A stretch of 64,000 nt of DNA from positions 186,001 through 250,000 of the forward strand of contig JALQBC010000048.1 of assembly GCA_023375675.1 (NCBI GenBank), written 5' to 3'. Of the stretch, positions 34,043 to 46,269 are shown in pieces (the stretch's first letter is position 1; every line of letters begins with the position of its first letter). This stretch comes from Cytospora piceicola. Its lineage: Eukaryota > Ascomycota > Sordariomycetes > Diaporthales > Cytosporaceae. The position numbers and the translations under genes were made by a program. The notes under the pieces were generated by a model that worked only from the letters and a program-made list of their open reading frames with translations, was not told the DNA's origin and did not search any database.

Positions 34043-35671
34043 GTTGGCGGATTCTTGCTTGCGTGACGTCCACGAGGACGGATCACGGATCTGGTGGGCC
34101 TTTAGATCACAGATGCAGGTCCCCTTTTCTTGTCCTCCACCTGTTGAAACACGCAAAGCGGACAGAGGTATCCAGTGAGGGTTGACGAAGTTCGACAACT
34201 TAAGAGGCTCGAGAGGGCGGTGGTGAAGGTTACACCAAGAGATGGAGTTGGCTGGTGTGTGGTTCGGTTCGCTGGACAAGACTGGAGGAGACCAACCAAG
34301 TATCCTCTCCTTTTTCCTGTTGTGCCCCTGAAGCCAAAAGATATCGCAAGAAGTCCAAAATTGTACAGGAAGCAAACCAAGTGGATTAGAACAATATCAG
34401 CAACCGGAGAAACAACCACCAAAGCGAGTGAGACGGTTGGATCTTGATTACAGATAGAAACGATAGTCTAGATAGTTCCGTCCAGAGGAGAGGAAAAGAA
34501 AGCGAGCCAACAAGTGCTCTGTTCACGATCGACAGGCAGGCAGAGGCAGGCAGACAGACAGGCAAAGCGGCGAGGCTAAGGGCGGTTTGGGGGGGCCCTG
34601 ATCAGTGGGATGGCACGATGGGATGATGGCACCCAAAAAATGCTCCACGGAATGGTACGCGGGTTCGGGCACAGGGCGAGCAACTACGGCAAGGTACAAG
34701 AGCCAAGAATGCAGAACCCGAGGCCAGGTGCTTGTTTACTTTTATTTTGCGGAGAAAGGTCAGCCTGGCTGCCTGGCACGCTTGGGAAAAAAAGACGATG
34801 GGCTTGGAACTGGAGAAGAGGAGCATTGTACGGGCGGCGGTGGAGCGGGTTTGGAGGCTGAGCACCCTTTGAAGAAGGCTAACTTGGAAGCTCCCGTCTC
34901 ATGTGTGGGTTGTCTCCGGTTAGCACAGTCAGTGCTGGAGAAAGTGCCCAGGTGCCCAGGTTGTGGGGGAATGTACCGTAAGGTTGGAAAATAGATACGG
35001 CCCAACAAGGGGTAAGATGCTAGTGAGATACTAGACACCGACTCCGTACCAATACTGTATACGCGCAGGTACGTACCGTCATTCCGTATCCTGCCAGTGC
35101 CACTCTAAAAATACCTACCCAGCTGCCCAGCTACCTAGGTAGGTATGTATGTACATACTATGTAGTATAGTATACACTAACTACCTAGGTACCTAGGTAA
35201 ATGTGGAGGCAAGCGCATGGGAAGGAAATACGAGATGTCAGAACTTGTCTTCGGGATGCAAGATAATAATGAAATTCCACAGGTTGTTCCGAAACCCTTA
35301 GACGGACACGTTCGTTTGGCCCTACTACATACCCACAGAGGTACCTAGGTACCATACCGCGCCGCTGATTATTTTAAAAACGCCTAAGGCACGCTGCCTT
35401 AGCTAGAAACTGTGGCTGATTGAACTTGAAACGGAAAGACCGTTTTTAAACACGTAGGACCGTTTTTAGAGTTGAATACATCTTAGGTCATCAAAATCAT
35501 TTTAAGGTCTAAACTGTTTCTAGGTACCTCGATCAATTCGTACCTCGATTATTTCGTACTTCGATCGTTTCGTTACCTATATCGTTTTCAGGTACCTAGA
35601 TGTAGAGATCTCGGCTAGGGATAAAGTTTCACCGTTCGAGAGTAACTTACTTAGTCTACCTGCGTAGCTAC

Positions 35672-35775
35672 TTTAAGGCTTAAAGGTCTTAAAGGTCTTA
35701 AAAGGTCTTAAAGGTTTTGGAAGGTCTTAAAGGTCTTAAAGATCTCTTTAATAGTTTTGATAGTCTTAATGGTCT
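35672..35775 (+). repeat. 9-bp tandem array (TTAAAGGTC)
   Basis: About six good and several degenerate copies of a nine-base unit TTAAAGGTC within the inverted-repeat element, decaying to the right into AATGGTCTT-like copies. Confidence 0.8.
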
Positions 35776-35844
35776 TAATGATAATCTTAAAGGGAAGGTC
35801 TTCGAGGTTGTTGCCTTGAAGGTTATTGCCTTAAGACCTTAAAA

Positions 35845-35905
35845 GGAAGGCATCTGGTAGGAAGGCATCTGGTAGGAAGGCACCTAGTAGGAAGGCACCG
35901 TAGTA
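35845..35905 (+). repeat. 15-bp tandem array
   Basis: Unit GGAAGGCATCTGGTA: two identical copies (35845, 35860), one with two changes (35875), and a partial fourth (35890). Confidence 0.85.
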
Positions 35906-35964
35906 ACCTTAGAACCTTAGAACCTTGGAAGGCACCTGGTACCTAGGTACTTAAAGATCTAGAA

Positions 35965-36059
35965 ACCATTTTAGAGCGAAGGGACCATTTCAGAATAAAG
36001 TAACCATTTCAGAATAAAAGGACCATTTCAGAGCAAAGTAACCATTTCAGAATAGTAAA
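35965..36059 (+). repeat. 19-bp tandem array
   Basis: Five copies of a 19-bp unit beginning ACCATTT(C/T)AGA, with starts at 35965, 35984, 36003, 36022 and 36041, i.e. exactly 19 bp apart. Confidence 0.9.
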
Positions 36060-36270
36060 TAATGCCTGACTAAACTTAAAGCCAAAACCGTTTTAAAGCA
36101 AGTAAACGGTACCTCTAAGCGTTTTCAAAATAACCGTCGCCGCGGTATGGTATATATATGAGACACAAAATGGGGAATGGCCTCGGGAAGTTCTTTGAAT
36201 GCTCGGCCTGACGAGATAGGAAAAGTCGACTGTTGAACCCGAACAACGGCGGCTATCCGGTAGCATTTGA

Positions 36271-36300
36271 CACTACAGTACACTACAGTACACTACAGTC
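36271..36300 (+). repeat. 10-bp tandem repeat x3
   Basis: CACTACAGTA repeated three times (last copy with one change). Confidence 0.9.
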
Positions 36301-36660
36301 TACCTAGGTAGTACTACAGACAATAGCTCCCGATGTTTACATACCTACGTAGGTACTGCTACTTGCCTCAGTACTTACCTAAGTACCTAGGTATTTAGGT
36401 AGTTCGAAGGAGTTGCAGGAATTGTGCAAGCACCTCCGATCCAATCTCCTCTTTGTTCGCCTTCTCGACAGTTCCGAAATCCTAACTTTCAGTCAGTGTG
36501 CATGGCGGGATGGGGATGTAGATGTAGATGTACTGGTATATATCTATATATACCTCGGTATATATATATTGAAACTCGCACCAAGGAAAGGAAGGAGGAA
36601 CGAGATGCATTCGATCCAGACATCCCGTCCTGATCCAGTTACCGTGCAACCTGACAAGCC

Positions 36661-36696
36661 AGTCAGCCAGTCAGCCAGTCAGCCAGTCAGCCAGTC
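36661..36696 (+). repeat. 8-bp tandem repeat x4
   Basis: AGTCAGCC repeated four times plus a partial copy, in the upstream region of the class V chitin synthase. Confidence 0.9.
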
Positions 36697-38142
36697 GTGT
36701 ACTGTGTATACGGATCTGTGATCTGTATACTACACAGTACGTACATCCCGATTCCTGATCACAGGGATCTACCTGCCTGGCTCGTCTGTTCGTTTGCTTG
36801 TCCACTCACCCAGACACCTTGTTTTTGTTGTCATCGTCATCACGCCTGCACAACTGCACACCTGCACACCAATTATTTGTAGGGGTACTGTCCAGATCAT
36901 CTACTACATATGTAGTACAGTAATAATATTGTACGGGTACCGGCCGGGTCACGGTGGTTGCGCAAACCTCCTCATTCCCGACACGCTGCATACACCGCGT
37001 TTCTGCTCGCTGACGACTGGCTGACTGGCTGCCCAGCCGTCTAGCCGTCTAACCGGGCTGCCGGGCAAAAACCAAAGTTTGGGAGGGGCGCCAGGTCCAT
37101 CAAATCAACATACCACGCACGCCACACTGCTGATCGCGGATCCGCTGTACTGGTATGTACCTAAGTAGTACCTAACCTGTGTAAGTACCTACCTAGGTAT
37201 GTGTATGTGTGAGGGACTGTTACCATTCAAGCCAGTGAAGGCCATAGTACCATAGGAAAGGACACTGACAAGGCCCTTCTATACTCCGTATAGTATATAT
37301 AAACGGGCTCTCCGTGTATACATATAGACACGAGATATCAAACTCGTACTCTGTAAACAGTAGCTGATGGGCGTATCCCTGAGTAGTCGTGGGGTGGGGG
37401 GTGCTACAGGGAACCTTGCCTTCGTATAGGGACCAACTTGCACATCTGGCCTCAACCGTATGCCATATAAAAATAAACTCGCCTTGCATACGGGATCCGT
37501 ACAATGGGTCTGACCCCCCGTAGATACAGGGTGCATGTACCCAGTTAGCTGGCCCCTATTCAAAGTCACGGCACCAAGCCTTTGCCGCCACCAACCACTG
37601 ACAGAGACGCAACACTTCATACACGGACTTCTGACCGAGCCCAGCCCGGTCTGTTGCGTGTCTCAGCAATAATTCTGTAGCACTGCATCTTCCGATTTTG
37701 TTCTTCCACTTTTGCGATCCAGACATTCGTTCCGTCCAATCTTGGCTTGACACTCGCTTTAGTTGGGTTTTGGGCAGTTGGTGAGCAGCACATTGATCGT
37801 GAATCGTTGGTCCTTGATCTTCTTTGGTCCGTCGTCGATTGTTGATTGTTGATCGTTGAGCCCAGATTTTTGGGAAGCTCACGGACCCAAGTCTCATTCA
37901 TCATCGTCTACTTGTGTCTTGTCAAAACACCAAGCAAACGTCTCCCCGAGCGAAAAGCCAACACGTTGGTTGGACTCAAATCAATAGACCCGAAGTCGAG
38001 AATACTCGACCTTCCGCATTTACCAACTACAACCAAAGTTTCAATCCACGCGTTCGCCTATTAATCGACTCGCATCTGGACTCCCCCAGATTCTCCCCAG
38101 ATCCCAGGCTTGGGCCGTCTCGGAACCACCTGAGCACCCATC

Positions 38143-41100
38143 ATGGCCAACCTTCAAGTCGGCAGCAGCGGTGGTGCTCATACACAACCGTCCTTGCCCT
38201 CGCTGCCAGCCCATCTCCAGTCTGATACCCACATCACCGCACACCTCGCCAGTCGGTTCCATGTCTCCATACCGACAGCACGGCTGTCCTCCCACGCGCT
38301 TATCTCTCTCAACACCTACACTACATCTACAAAGGGACACGATGGGGGAAAGGAGGGTAGTGCCATGGCCGGCGCCGAGGATATGGCCGACCGGGCCTTC
38401 GTCAGGCTAGGCCACCGCTCCGAAAACCAAGCGGTTGTATTCTTGTAAGCCCCCCCCCCCTCCCCACCCAAACAGTTTTGTTTCACTGCCATTATGTTAG
38501 AGCAACAACTGACTTCGAGGGTACAGGGGTGAATCCGGCTCCGGAAAGACCACAGTTCGATCACACCTCCTCACAGCCTTGCTCAACAAATCATCCACCC
38601 CGCTCTCCAATAAGGTCTCGCTGGGAGCATATATTTTCGATACTCTGACGACCACCAAGACGGCCACGACACCGACCGCTTCCAAGGCCGGTCTTTTCTA
38701 TGAGCTGCAATACGACACCACCTCGTCGACCCACCCCCACCTCCTTGGTGGTAAACTGCTCGATCATCGACTCGAAAGAAGTCGTATAGCAGACGTGCCT
38801 ACTGGCGAGCGAAACTTTCACGTACTCTACTACCTCCTCGCCGGCACCAGTGCTGCGGAGAAGTCACACCTTGGGCTGGAGAGTCCCGGAGGCAACAACC
38901 AGAAGCGATGGAGGTTCCTCGGTCACCCTACCCAGCTAAAGGTTGGCATCAACGACGCGGAAGGCTTTCAGCTGTTCAAAACGGCTTTGCGCAAGTTGGA
39001 GTTCCCCAGGAGCGAGATTGCCGAGATCTGCCAGATCCTCGCCAGCATTCTGCATATTGGACAGCTGGAATTCGAGACATCGAGCAGCACAACGGCAGCG
39101 GGGGATGACAGTGGTGGCTTCTCTCATGAAGGTGCACAGACCTCGACCACCGTCAAGAACAAGGATGTGCTGGGGATCGTGGCAGCTTTCCTGGGAGTCA
39201 GCCAGCAAGACCTGCAAACGACTCTGGGTTACAAAACAAAGATGATCCATAAGGAGAGGGTCACGGTTATGTTGGATCCTGCCGGGGCTCGCTCCAATGC
39301 CAACGAGCTGGCGAGGACTCTGTACTCTTTGCTCGTCGCCTACGTCATTGAGAACATCAATCAGAAGATCTGTGCCCCCGAGGAGTCCATTGCCAACACC
39401 ATCTCCATTGTTGATTTCCCCGGGTTCTCCCAGCAATCATCGACCCACTCCACGATTGACCAGCTCCTCACCAATGGTGCCACGGAGGCTTTGTATAACT
39501 TGACCTTGAAGAACTTTTTTGACAGCAAGGCCGAACTACTCGAATCGGAAGAGGTGTCAGTTGCTGCAACAAGCTACTTTGACAATTCAGATGCCACAAA
39601 GGGTCTTCTGAAGCCCAACAATGGCCTACTAAGCATCCTCGATGATCAGACTCGGCGTCATCGCACTGATATGCAGTTGTTGGAGAGCTTGAGGAAGCGC
39701 TTCGAGGGCAAGAACCCGGCTATATCCGTCAGCTCTGCCACTGCGAAGCTCCCGGGCAGCAACTTCCTTACCGAGAACACAGCTGCCACATTCACTGTTA
39801 GGCACTTTGCTGGTGAGGTCGAGTATCCCGTCAAGGGCTTGTTGGAGGAGAACGGCGAGGTCATTTCGGGCGACCTGCTTAACCTCATCCGTTCCACCAA
39901 GAGCGAGTTCGTTGCTCGTCTCTTTGGCCAGGAGGCCCTGCAGACCGTTGTCCACCCACAGGAGAAAACCACAGTCATGCAAGCTAGCGTCAGCTCCAGG
40001 CCCACTCGTCAACCCAGCGTCATGTCGAGAAAGAATCGGTATCGCCCCGGTGCGAGACGTACAGGTTCTGCAACTTACCAAGAAGAATCGGAGAAGTTCG
40101 AAGATGATCCCGCTGAACCGAAACGCAGCCTTCGTCACAGCGAGCAAGGAGCATCTGGCCAGTTCCTCTCTGCTCTTGAAAATGTCACCAAATCCATCAC
40201 TGCGCCCGGCACCAATGCGTACTTCGTCTTTTGTCTCAAGCCCAATGACAGGCGGATTGCCAACCAATTTGATAGCAAGTGCGTGCGCACTCAGGTGCAA
40301 ACATTTGGCATTGCCGAAATTAGCCAGCGCCTCCGCTCGGCAGATTTCAGCATATTTTTGCCCTTCGGAGAGTTCCTCGGTATGGTCGACGCGGATACCA
40401 TCCTTGTCGGTAGCGAGAAGGAGAAGGTGGAGTTGGTCGTTGAGGAGAAACGATGGCCGAGCAATGAGGTGCAGGTAGGCTCGACCGGTGTCTTCCTCAG
40501 CGAACGCTGCTGGGTAGAGATTTCCAACCTCTCAGACGTCGAGTCTGCCAGGTTCGGGGTGCCTTCCGAGGCGGGCGATGCCCATACCCCCGGTCTCACC
40601 AGCCAAGATCCCTTCGCTGCTTCGAAAGAACGCTTGCTTTCTGCGGGGAATTCGCCCGGTTACAATGACAAGACCAAGTCTGGCTACTTCGGTAGCAACG
40701 ACGTGGATGCTCGTTCAGATGCTGGCGGGTCCGCATTAGGCGCTGGGGACATGTTCAAGAACCTCGAGACCCGAGAGGAGATGGCACAGAGGAGCAACGA
40801 GAAGGACATGCAGGAGGTCGAGGAATACAAGGACAGTCCATCGCGAAAACGCTGGGTTTTCTTCGTTTTCCTCCTTACCTGGTTAATCCCGGACTTCGTC
40901 ATTCGCATCGTGGGCCGCATGCCTCGGAAGGACGTGCGCATGGCATGGCGAGAAAAGCTGGCGATCAACATGCTCATTTGGCTGAGCTGTTGCGGCGCTA
41001 TATTCTTCACCGTTGGCTTGCCCTTGGTCATTTGCCCCAAGCAAAATGTGTACACCGCCTCGGAACTCGCTGAGTACAACGGCAAACACCACAAAGGCGC

Positions 41101-43949
41101 CTACATCGCCATCCGCGGAATGGTCTTTGACCTCAACGAATTTATACCGACGCACTACCCAAAGTACATCCCCAGTACGCTACTCAAAAAGTTCGCTGGT
41201 GAAGATGCCACGGGTCTGTTCCCAGTACAGGTGTCAGCCTTGTGTCAGGGTGTCAATGGCAGTGTTGACCCACACGTGACGCTGGACTACACATCGCCCA
41301 ACATCTCGGGATCCGCTAGTACTACCAGCTTGGTAGATCTCTATTCCAAGTATCATGACTTCCGCCACTGGACCAACGACAGCCGTCCTGACTGGTTCGC
41401 AGAACAAATGGTGATGATGAAGTCCATGTATAAGAAGGGTACTCTTGGCTACACTTCTAGCTACGTCAAGAAACTTGGTGACAAGGGAGAGTCTGTTGCC
41501 ATCTTGGACTCACGTATCTACGACATGACCAAATACATCGCTGGTGGCCGTCGTCTGGAAGCTGGCCCCGGGGACACCAGACCAACCAACGGCGACCTTG
41601 TCAACTTTATGGACCCTCTTGTTGTTGAGCTCTTCCAGTACAAATCTGGTGAAGACATCACCAGCTTATTCAACTCCCTCGGCATCGACCACGAGATGAA
41701 AAAACGCATGAAACTGTGCTTGGACAACCTCTTTTATATTGCAGATGTCGACACTCGAAATTCAGTGCGCTGCCAGTTCGCGGATTACTTGATCTTGGCT
41801 GTGTCCGTCCTCCTCTGCGCTATCATCATAAGCAAGTTCTTGGCTGCGCTTCAATTTGGCGGGGGCAGTACTCCTGAAAATTTGGACAAGTTTGTTATCT
41901 GTCAAATTCCTGCGTACACTGAAGATGAAGATTCTCTACGCCGTGCCATCGACTCTGCTGCTCGCACGCGCTACGACGACAAGAGAAAACTGCTCGTTAT
42001 CATCTGTGATGGTATGATTATTGGACAGGGTAACGATAGGCCCACGCCTCGAATCATTCTGGACATTCTTGGAGTCTCAGAGACTGTCGACCCTGAGCCT
42101 CTCAGCTTCGAGTCACTTGGAGAAGGTATGAAGCAACACAATATGGGCAAGGTTTACTCGGGACTGTACGAAGTCATGGGTCATATCGTTCCTTTCATGG
42201 TTGTGGTCAAAGTCGGCAAGCCTTCTGAAGTCTCTCGTCCTGGCAACCGTGGCAAGCGAGACTCGCAAATGGTCATCATGCGCTTCCTCAACCGTGTCCA
42301 TTACAACTTGGCAATGAGCCCACTGGAACTGGAAATGTATCATCAGATACGGAACATCATCGGAGTCAATCCAACATTTTACGAGTTCCTGCTGCAAATG
42401 GACGCAGACACTGTTGTGGCCCCAGACTCCGCCACTCGTTTTGTCTCTGCTTTCCTAGATGATACCCGCCTCATCGCCGTTTGTGGAGAAACCGCTCTGA
42501 GCAATGCAAAGGGTTCATTTGTCACCATGATCCAGGTCTACGAGTACTACATCTCGCATAACCTGGTCAAGGCTTTCGAAAGTCTGTTCGGCTCTGTCAC
42601 CTGTCTTCCTGGTTGTTTCTCCATGTACCGCATCCGTGCGGCTGACACGGGCAAACCGCTCTTCGTCAGTCGCGAGGTTGTTGAGGCGTACTCCACCATT
42701 CGTGTCGATACGCTGCACATGAAGAACCTCTTGCACTTGGGTGAGGATCGATACCTGTCAACGCTACTCCTCAGGCACCACCCCACATACAAGACAAAGT
42801 ATCTCATGAAGGCACACGCGTGGACTATCGCACCCGACTCCTGGACTGTTTTCCTCTCACAACGACGTCGTTGGATCAACTCGACTGTGCACAACCTTAT
42901 AGAGCTTGTTCCCATGGGCCAGCTCTGCGGTTTCTGCTGCTTCAGTATGCGATTTGTTGTGTTCATGGACCTGTTGACAACTATCGTGCAGCCTGTTACT
43001 ATCGCCTACCTCGTCTACCTTGTTGTTCTTATCATCATAAAGACTACTGTCGTGCCCATCACAGCTTTCATCATGCTGGCTGCCATCTACGGTCTGCAAG
43101 CTATCATTTTCATCATCCATCGCAAGTGGGAAATGATCGGATGGATGCTTCTCTACATTTGCGCCGTTCCTGTGTACTCGTTCGCTCTTCCTCTGTACTC
43201 TTTCTGGAATATGGACGACTTCAACTGGGGTAACACGCGTGTCATTGCTGGCGAATCGGGTAAGAAGGTCGTCGTCTCGGACGAGGGCAAATTCGACCCG
43301 GCATCGATCCCCCGCAAGAAGTGGGAGGAGTACCAGGGCGAGCTGTGGGACGCTCAGACGGCCCGCGACGACGTGCACTCCGAGGTCTCGGGCTACAGCT
43401 ACGGCACCAAGGCCGGCCCGCACGTGGGCGTCTCCGAGTACGGCTGGGGCGGCTACCCGTCCTCCCGCCCCGGCTCGGTCGCGGGCTACGGCCAGGGGCC
43501 GTACAGCGGCTCTGGCGACTTCAAGGGGCCGCTCACGGCCAACCAGAGCCGAATGAGCTTCGCGCCGACCGAGATGATGGGCGGCGCCGGCGGCAACGAC
43601 AACCTGACCCCGTACAACAACCGCGCAAGCCAGTTCGGCGGCAGCCAGTTCTTCGGTGGCAGCCAGAACGAGCTGGAGATGAGCAACCTGGCGGGCCTGC
43701 CCAGCGACGACGCGCTGCTGGCCGAGATCCGCGAGATCCTCCGGACGTCGGACCTGATGGCCGTCACCAAGAAGGGCGTGAAGCTGGAGCTCGAGAGGAG
43801 GTTTGGCGTCTCACTTGATGCTAGGAGGGCGTACATAAACTCTGGTATGTGGTTAAGCCTGCCGTCCCGTGGATCGCAGTGAGAATGAGCAACATTTGCT
43901 AACTTTTTGACTCTTAGCTACTGAGGCATGTTTGTCCGGTCAACTGTAA
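38143..43949 (+). CDS. class V chitin synthase with myosin motor-like domain
   Basis: Chitin synthase fused to an N-terminal myosin motor-like domain, acting in polarized wall synthesis at tips and septa. Exons 38143..38444, 38527..43844, 43918..43949 (1883 aa, phases consistent). The exon 1/2 junction falls just before the P-loop GESGSGKTT (residues 102-110), and the switch II-like DFPGF is present, identifying class V rather than VII. Then follow a cytochrome b5-like region ([14 protein letters not shown]), transmembrane segments and the GT2 core: [39 protein letters not shown], and QRRRW at 1546-1550. A DEK-type C-terminal domain is completed by a last exon encoding [10 protein letters not shown]. 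An unspliced read-through would end at 43882 in an unrelated tail, so the final intron is well supported. Confidence 0.96.
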
Positions 43950-44564
43950 ACCTGTCTTATGGACATTGTTTCACCTTCGATCTGCACCTGATATATCTAT
44001 TATCATCTACATAATCATCTAATGGAATCAGCCACATAAGGGAAATGGGCGGAAGCGAGCGAATAGGACGGCAGATATCTTTGCCTCGCATATTTGCAAC
44101 CTACTTGCCCATTGTTGTTTTTTGGATATATGGATAAGGAAGCATGTTAATGGCGGTTCATAAGCGACAGATGTGATTGTATTCCCTTGATTCTTCAGAG
44201 AACAAAGCGCACAGCAAAGGCATGGCATGGAGACGACAAAGTTGTTTCAAGCAAGGGGTTGGTGTTTGGGTTTGTTGGTCTGCTCGGAGTCGTTTGACTT
44301 GTGTGATTTATATAGCCGCATTTTGATATAGGAGGAAATTCAAGAACAATAAGCATTCAAACATTGAACGTTTTTCCGTCCATTGCTTGAATAACAAGTG
44401 GTACGAATGGATTTGATATTATCAACTTATACAAAGCTAAGGTCCATCCGCTGCCTTCCTGTGTCGCCTGTCCGGCTCTACCAACCCACGTTGCGGTAGA
44501 AGTCGATGCCGCAGCCGTCCGTCCCCTGGCTCCCCAGACACGGCACGGTGCTGTTCCCGCCCCC
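43950..44564. other. convergent intergenic region class V chitin synthase / glutathione transferase
   Basis: 3' flanking sequence of two convergent genes; AT-rich around 43980-44400. No feature recognised. Confidence 0.5.
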
Positions 44565-46269
44565 TTACTGCCTCCCAGCCGCCTTGACGGCGGGCACCTC
44601 GTCGTCCAGCGGCAAGATGTCCGGCGAGGGCCCGAGCGGGGTGATGGAGCAGGGGTTGATCTGCACGTGGGAGCGGGTGTAGTGGTTCTTGATGTGCAGG
44701 AAGTTGGTCGTGTCCTTGAAGGCCGGGTGGTTCCAGTACAGGTTGCGCATCCACCGGTGGAGGTGCGGGTAGCCGGAGCGGATGTCCCTGATGTTGCACT
44801 TGAAGTGCTGGACGTACACGGGCTGTTTTGCGGGGTTAGTGGGATGGGGAGGACGAGATGGGATAGGATAGGATGGGATGGGACAAAGTTCGGCTTCAAG
44901 ACTTACGTCAAATCGGATGATAGTGACCCACCTGTATTTCCAAAACCATTAGCCCTTCCGTTCTCAACCCGACCGACATTCACGATGACAGTTCTATGCA
45001 CGTTGCGACTTACAGCCTGATGTCAACCTCGGTCAACTGCTTGCCAAAGTAATACGGGCCCTCGCCCTCGGCAAGGTGCGCCTCGGCCTTGTCAAGCGCC
45101 TCGAAGAGCGCGGTGACATTGCGGTCGTACGCGTCCTGTTTGGTGGCGAAACCAGACTTGTAGACGCCGTTGTTGATCTTGTCGTAGTGCCACTCGTTGG
45201 CCTCGTCAATCTGCGGGGCCAGAGACGACGGGTAGAGCACGACGCTGCGGTACTTGTCATCCAGAGACTCGTCGAACTATACAGAACTGTTAGAGAGCCT
45301 GACCGATGGACAAGAACCCGCTCGGGGAAGGGCAACTTACAGCCGTGCCAAACATTCGCAAGATCTCGCTACTCTCGTTGTTTACGATACGCTTCTGCTG
45401 CTTGTCGTACAAGACCGGGACAGTGAAGCGCCCCGAGTAGTCAGGATCGGACTCGAAATAGATCTGGCGCAGGTGCGTGAAGTCCTCGTGGACAGGGTCC
45501 GGGATGACGTTCTCGCCCTCGGCGTCATTGTCCTCCAGGGTGGCGAACCGCCAGCCTGTCCGAAGGCAAGGTCAGTGATGCTATCAACCTCGTGCCGTCT
45601 CCGTTCGAATGTCTGTAGCAAGGGGGGATGTTGGTCACGTACCCTTCTCCGCGAGGTGCCAGTGTACTGAGGACATGGTAATATAATCCTCCAGCCCCTT
45701 CAACTTCCTGGCGATGAGCACCCGGTTCGCCTGGATGGATTGATGTATCAGCATGTTGTCCGGCTCCCACAAGGTAAGAAAAAGGGAGGGGGTGGGGGGG
45801 AGCGAGCAAACATACCCAAGGACAAGCATAGCTGACATAGAGGTGGTACCGCCCCTTCTCGACGGGGAACTTGGCACCAGGCTCCTTGGAGACCCAGTCG
45901 CGGAACGAGCTGACCTGGCGTTTGAACTCGCCGCTCTTGTCGCCCGGTTTCACCCAGTCCGTGAGCTTGAATCCAGTGTTCGACTATGAAACTTCAGTAT
46001 TAGTATGTGGTTCTTCCGCGAGTGGCTCACTCCGCCACCTCTCCTCCACTGAGGCTTCACCCGTAGTCATGATCTAAGCGGGCCTGGTGGCCGTAGCGAG
46101 GGTGCTTCCTCAATGCACTTACCATTCTCGTTTGTGTGATGGGTGAAATGTTCTGAGGAGCAAAAGATGAGGCAGAACTGCTAAAGAGGCGCTGTTGACA
46201 CAAGCTGCGGATGTTTCTTCGACTTGCGATGTTGATCAGTCTGTGCCCTCGTGTGATGGTAACAGACAT
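44565..46269 (-). CDS. omega-type glutathione S-transferase / glutathionyl-hydroquinone reductase (Ecm4/Gto-like)
   Basis: Thiol transferase of the Gto/Ecm4 family that reduces glutathionyl adducts such as GS-hydroquinones. Seven exons on the complement: 46269..46123, 45983..45816, 45730..45643, 45555..45341, 45276..45014, 44931..44907, 44822..44565 (387 aa; one exon is 25 nt). The catalytic motif is YACPWANR with nucleophile Cys103, split across an intron after the Trp. Other family phrases are [71 protein letters not shown] and [14 protein letters not shown]. The first ~35 residues ([19 protein letters not shown], then [10 protein letters not shown]) look like a mitochondrial presequence; a second Met at the end of exon 1 could give a cytosolic form. 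Confidence 0.92.

Larger units (their letters stand above)
35350..36152. mobile_element. putative MITE: ~800 bp non-coding element with 40-bp terminal inverted repeats
   Basis: The left end (35350-35389, TACCATACCGCG...) and the reverse complement of the right end (36152-36112) agree at 32 of 40 positions, including a perfect first 12 bases. Later shared blocks are TTATTTT and AAAACGC. Both ends are bounded by TA, so the element proper may be CCATACCGCG...CGCGGTATGG with a TA target duplication, the pattern of Tc1/mariner-class elements. The interior is AT-rich, has no reading frame of note and is filled with short tandem arrays. Class assignment is inference; no transposase is present. Confidence 0.65.
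34043..38142. promoter_or_regulatory. 4.1 kb shared upstream region of the two chitin synthases
   Basis: No coding sequence supported. It contains a cluster of ACCTAGGT palindromes (35120-35205, 35338-35350, 36300-36400, 37150-37200), an inverted-repeat element (35350-36152), a 10-bp tandem repeat (36271-36300), an 8-bp tandem repeat (36661-36696) and, before the class V start, CT-rich leader sequence. The length suggests long 5' UTRs or a complex control region for both genes. Confidence 0.6.

Noticed and set aside
36661..36696. Regular direct repeats considered as a CRISPR-like array
   Set aside because: Units are 8 bp with no spacers, and the DNA is eukaryotic; this is a simple tandem repeat.
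43321..43818. 165-codon plus-strand frame overlapping the class V chitin synthase C-terminus
   Set aside because: Alternative-frame shadow of the Gly/Ser-rich tail of the chitin synthase.
4203..46269. Idea of a cell-wall or secondary-metabolite biosynthetic cluster
   Set aside because: The wall-related genes are separated by unrelated housekeeping genes. No PKS, NRPS, terpene cyclase, cluster transporter or pathway regulator is present.
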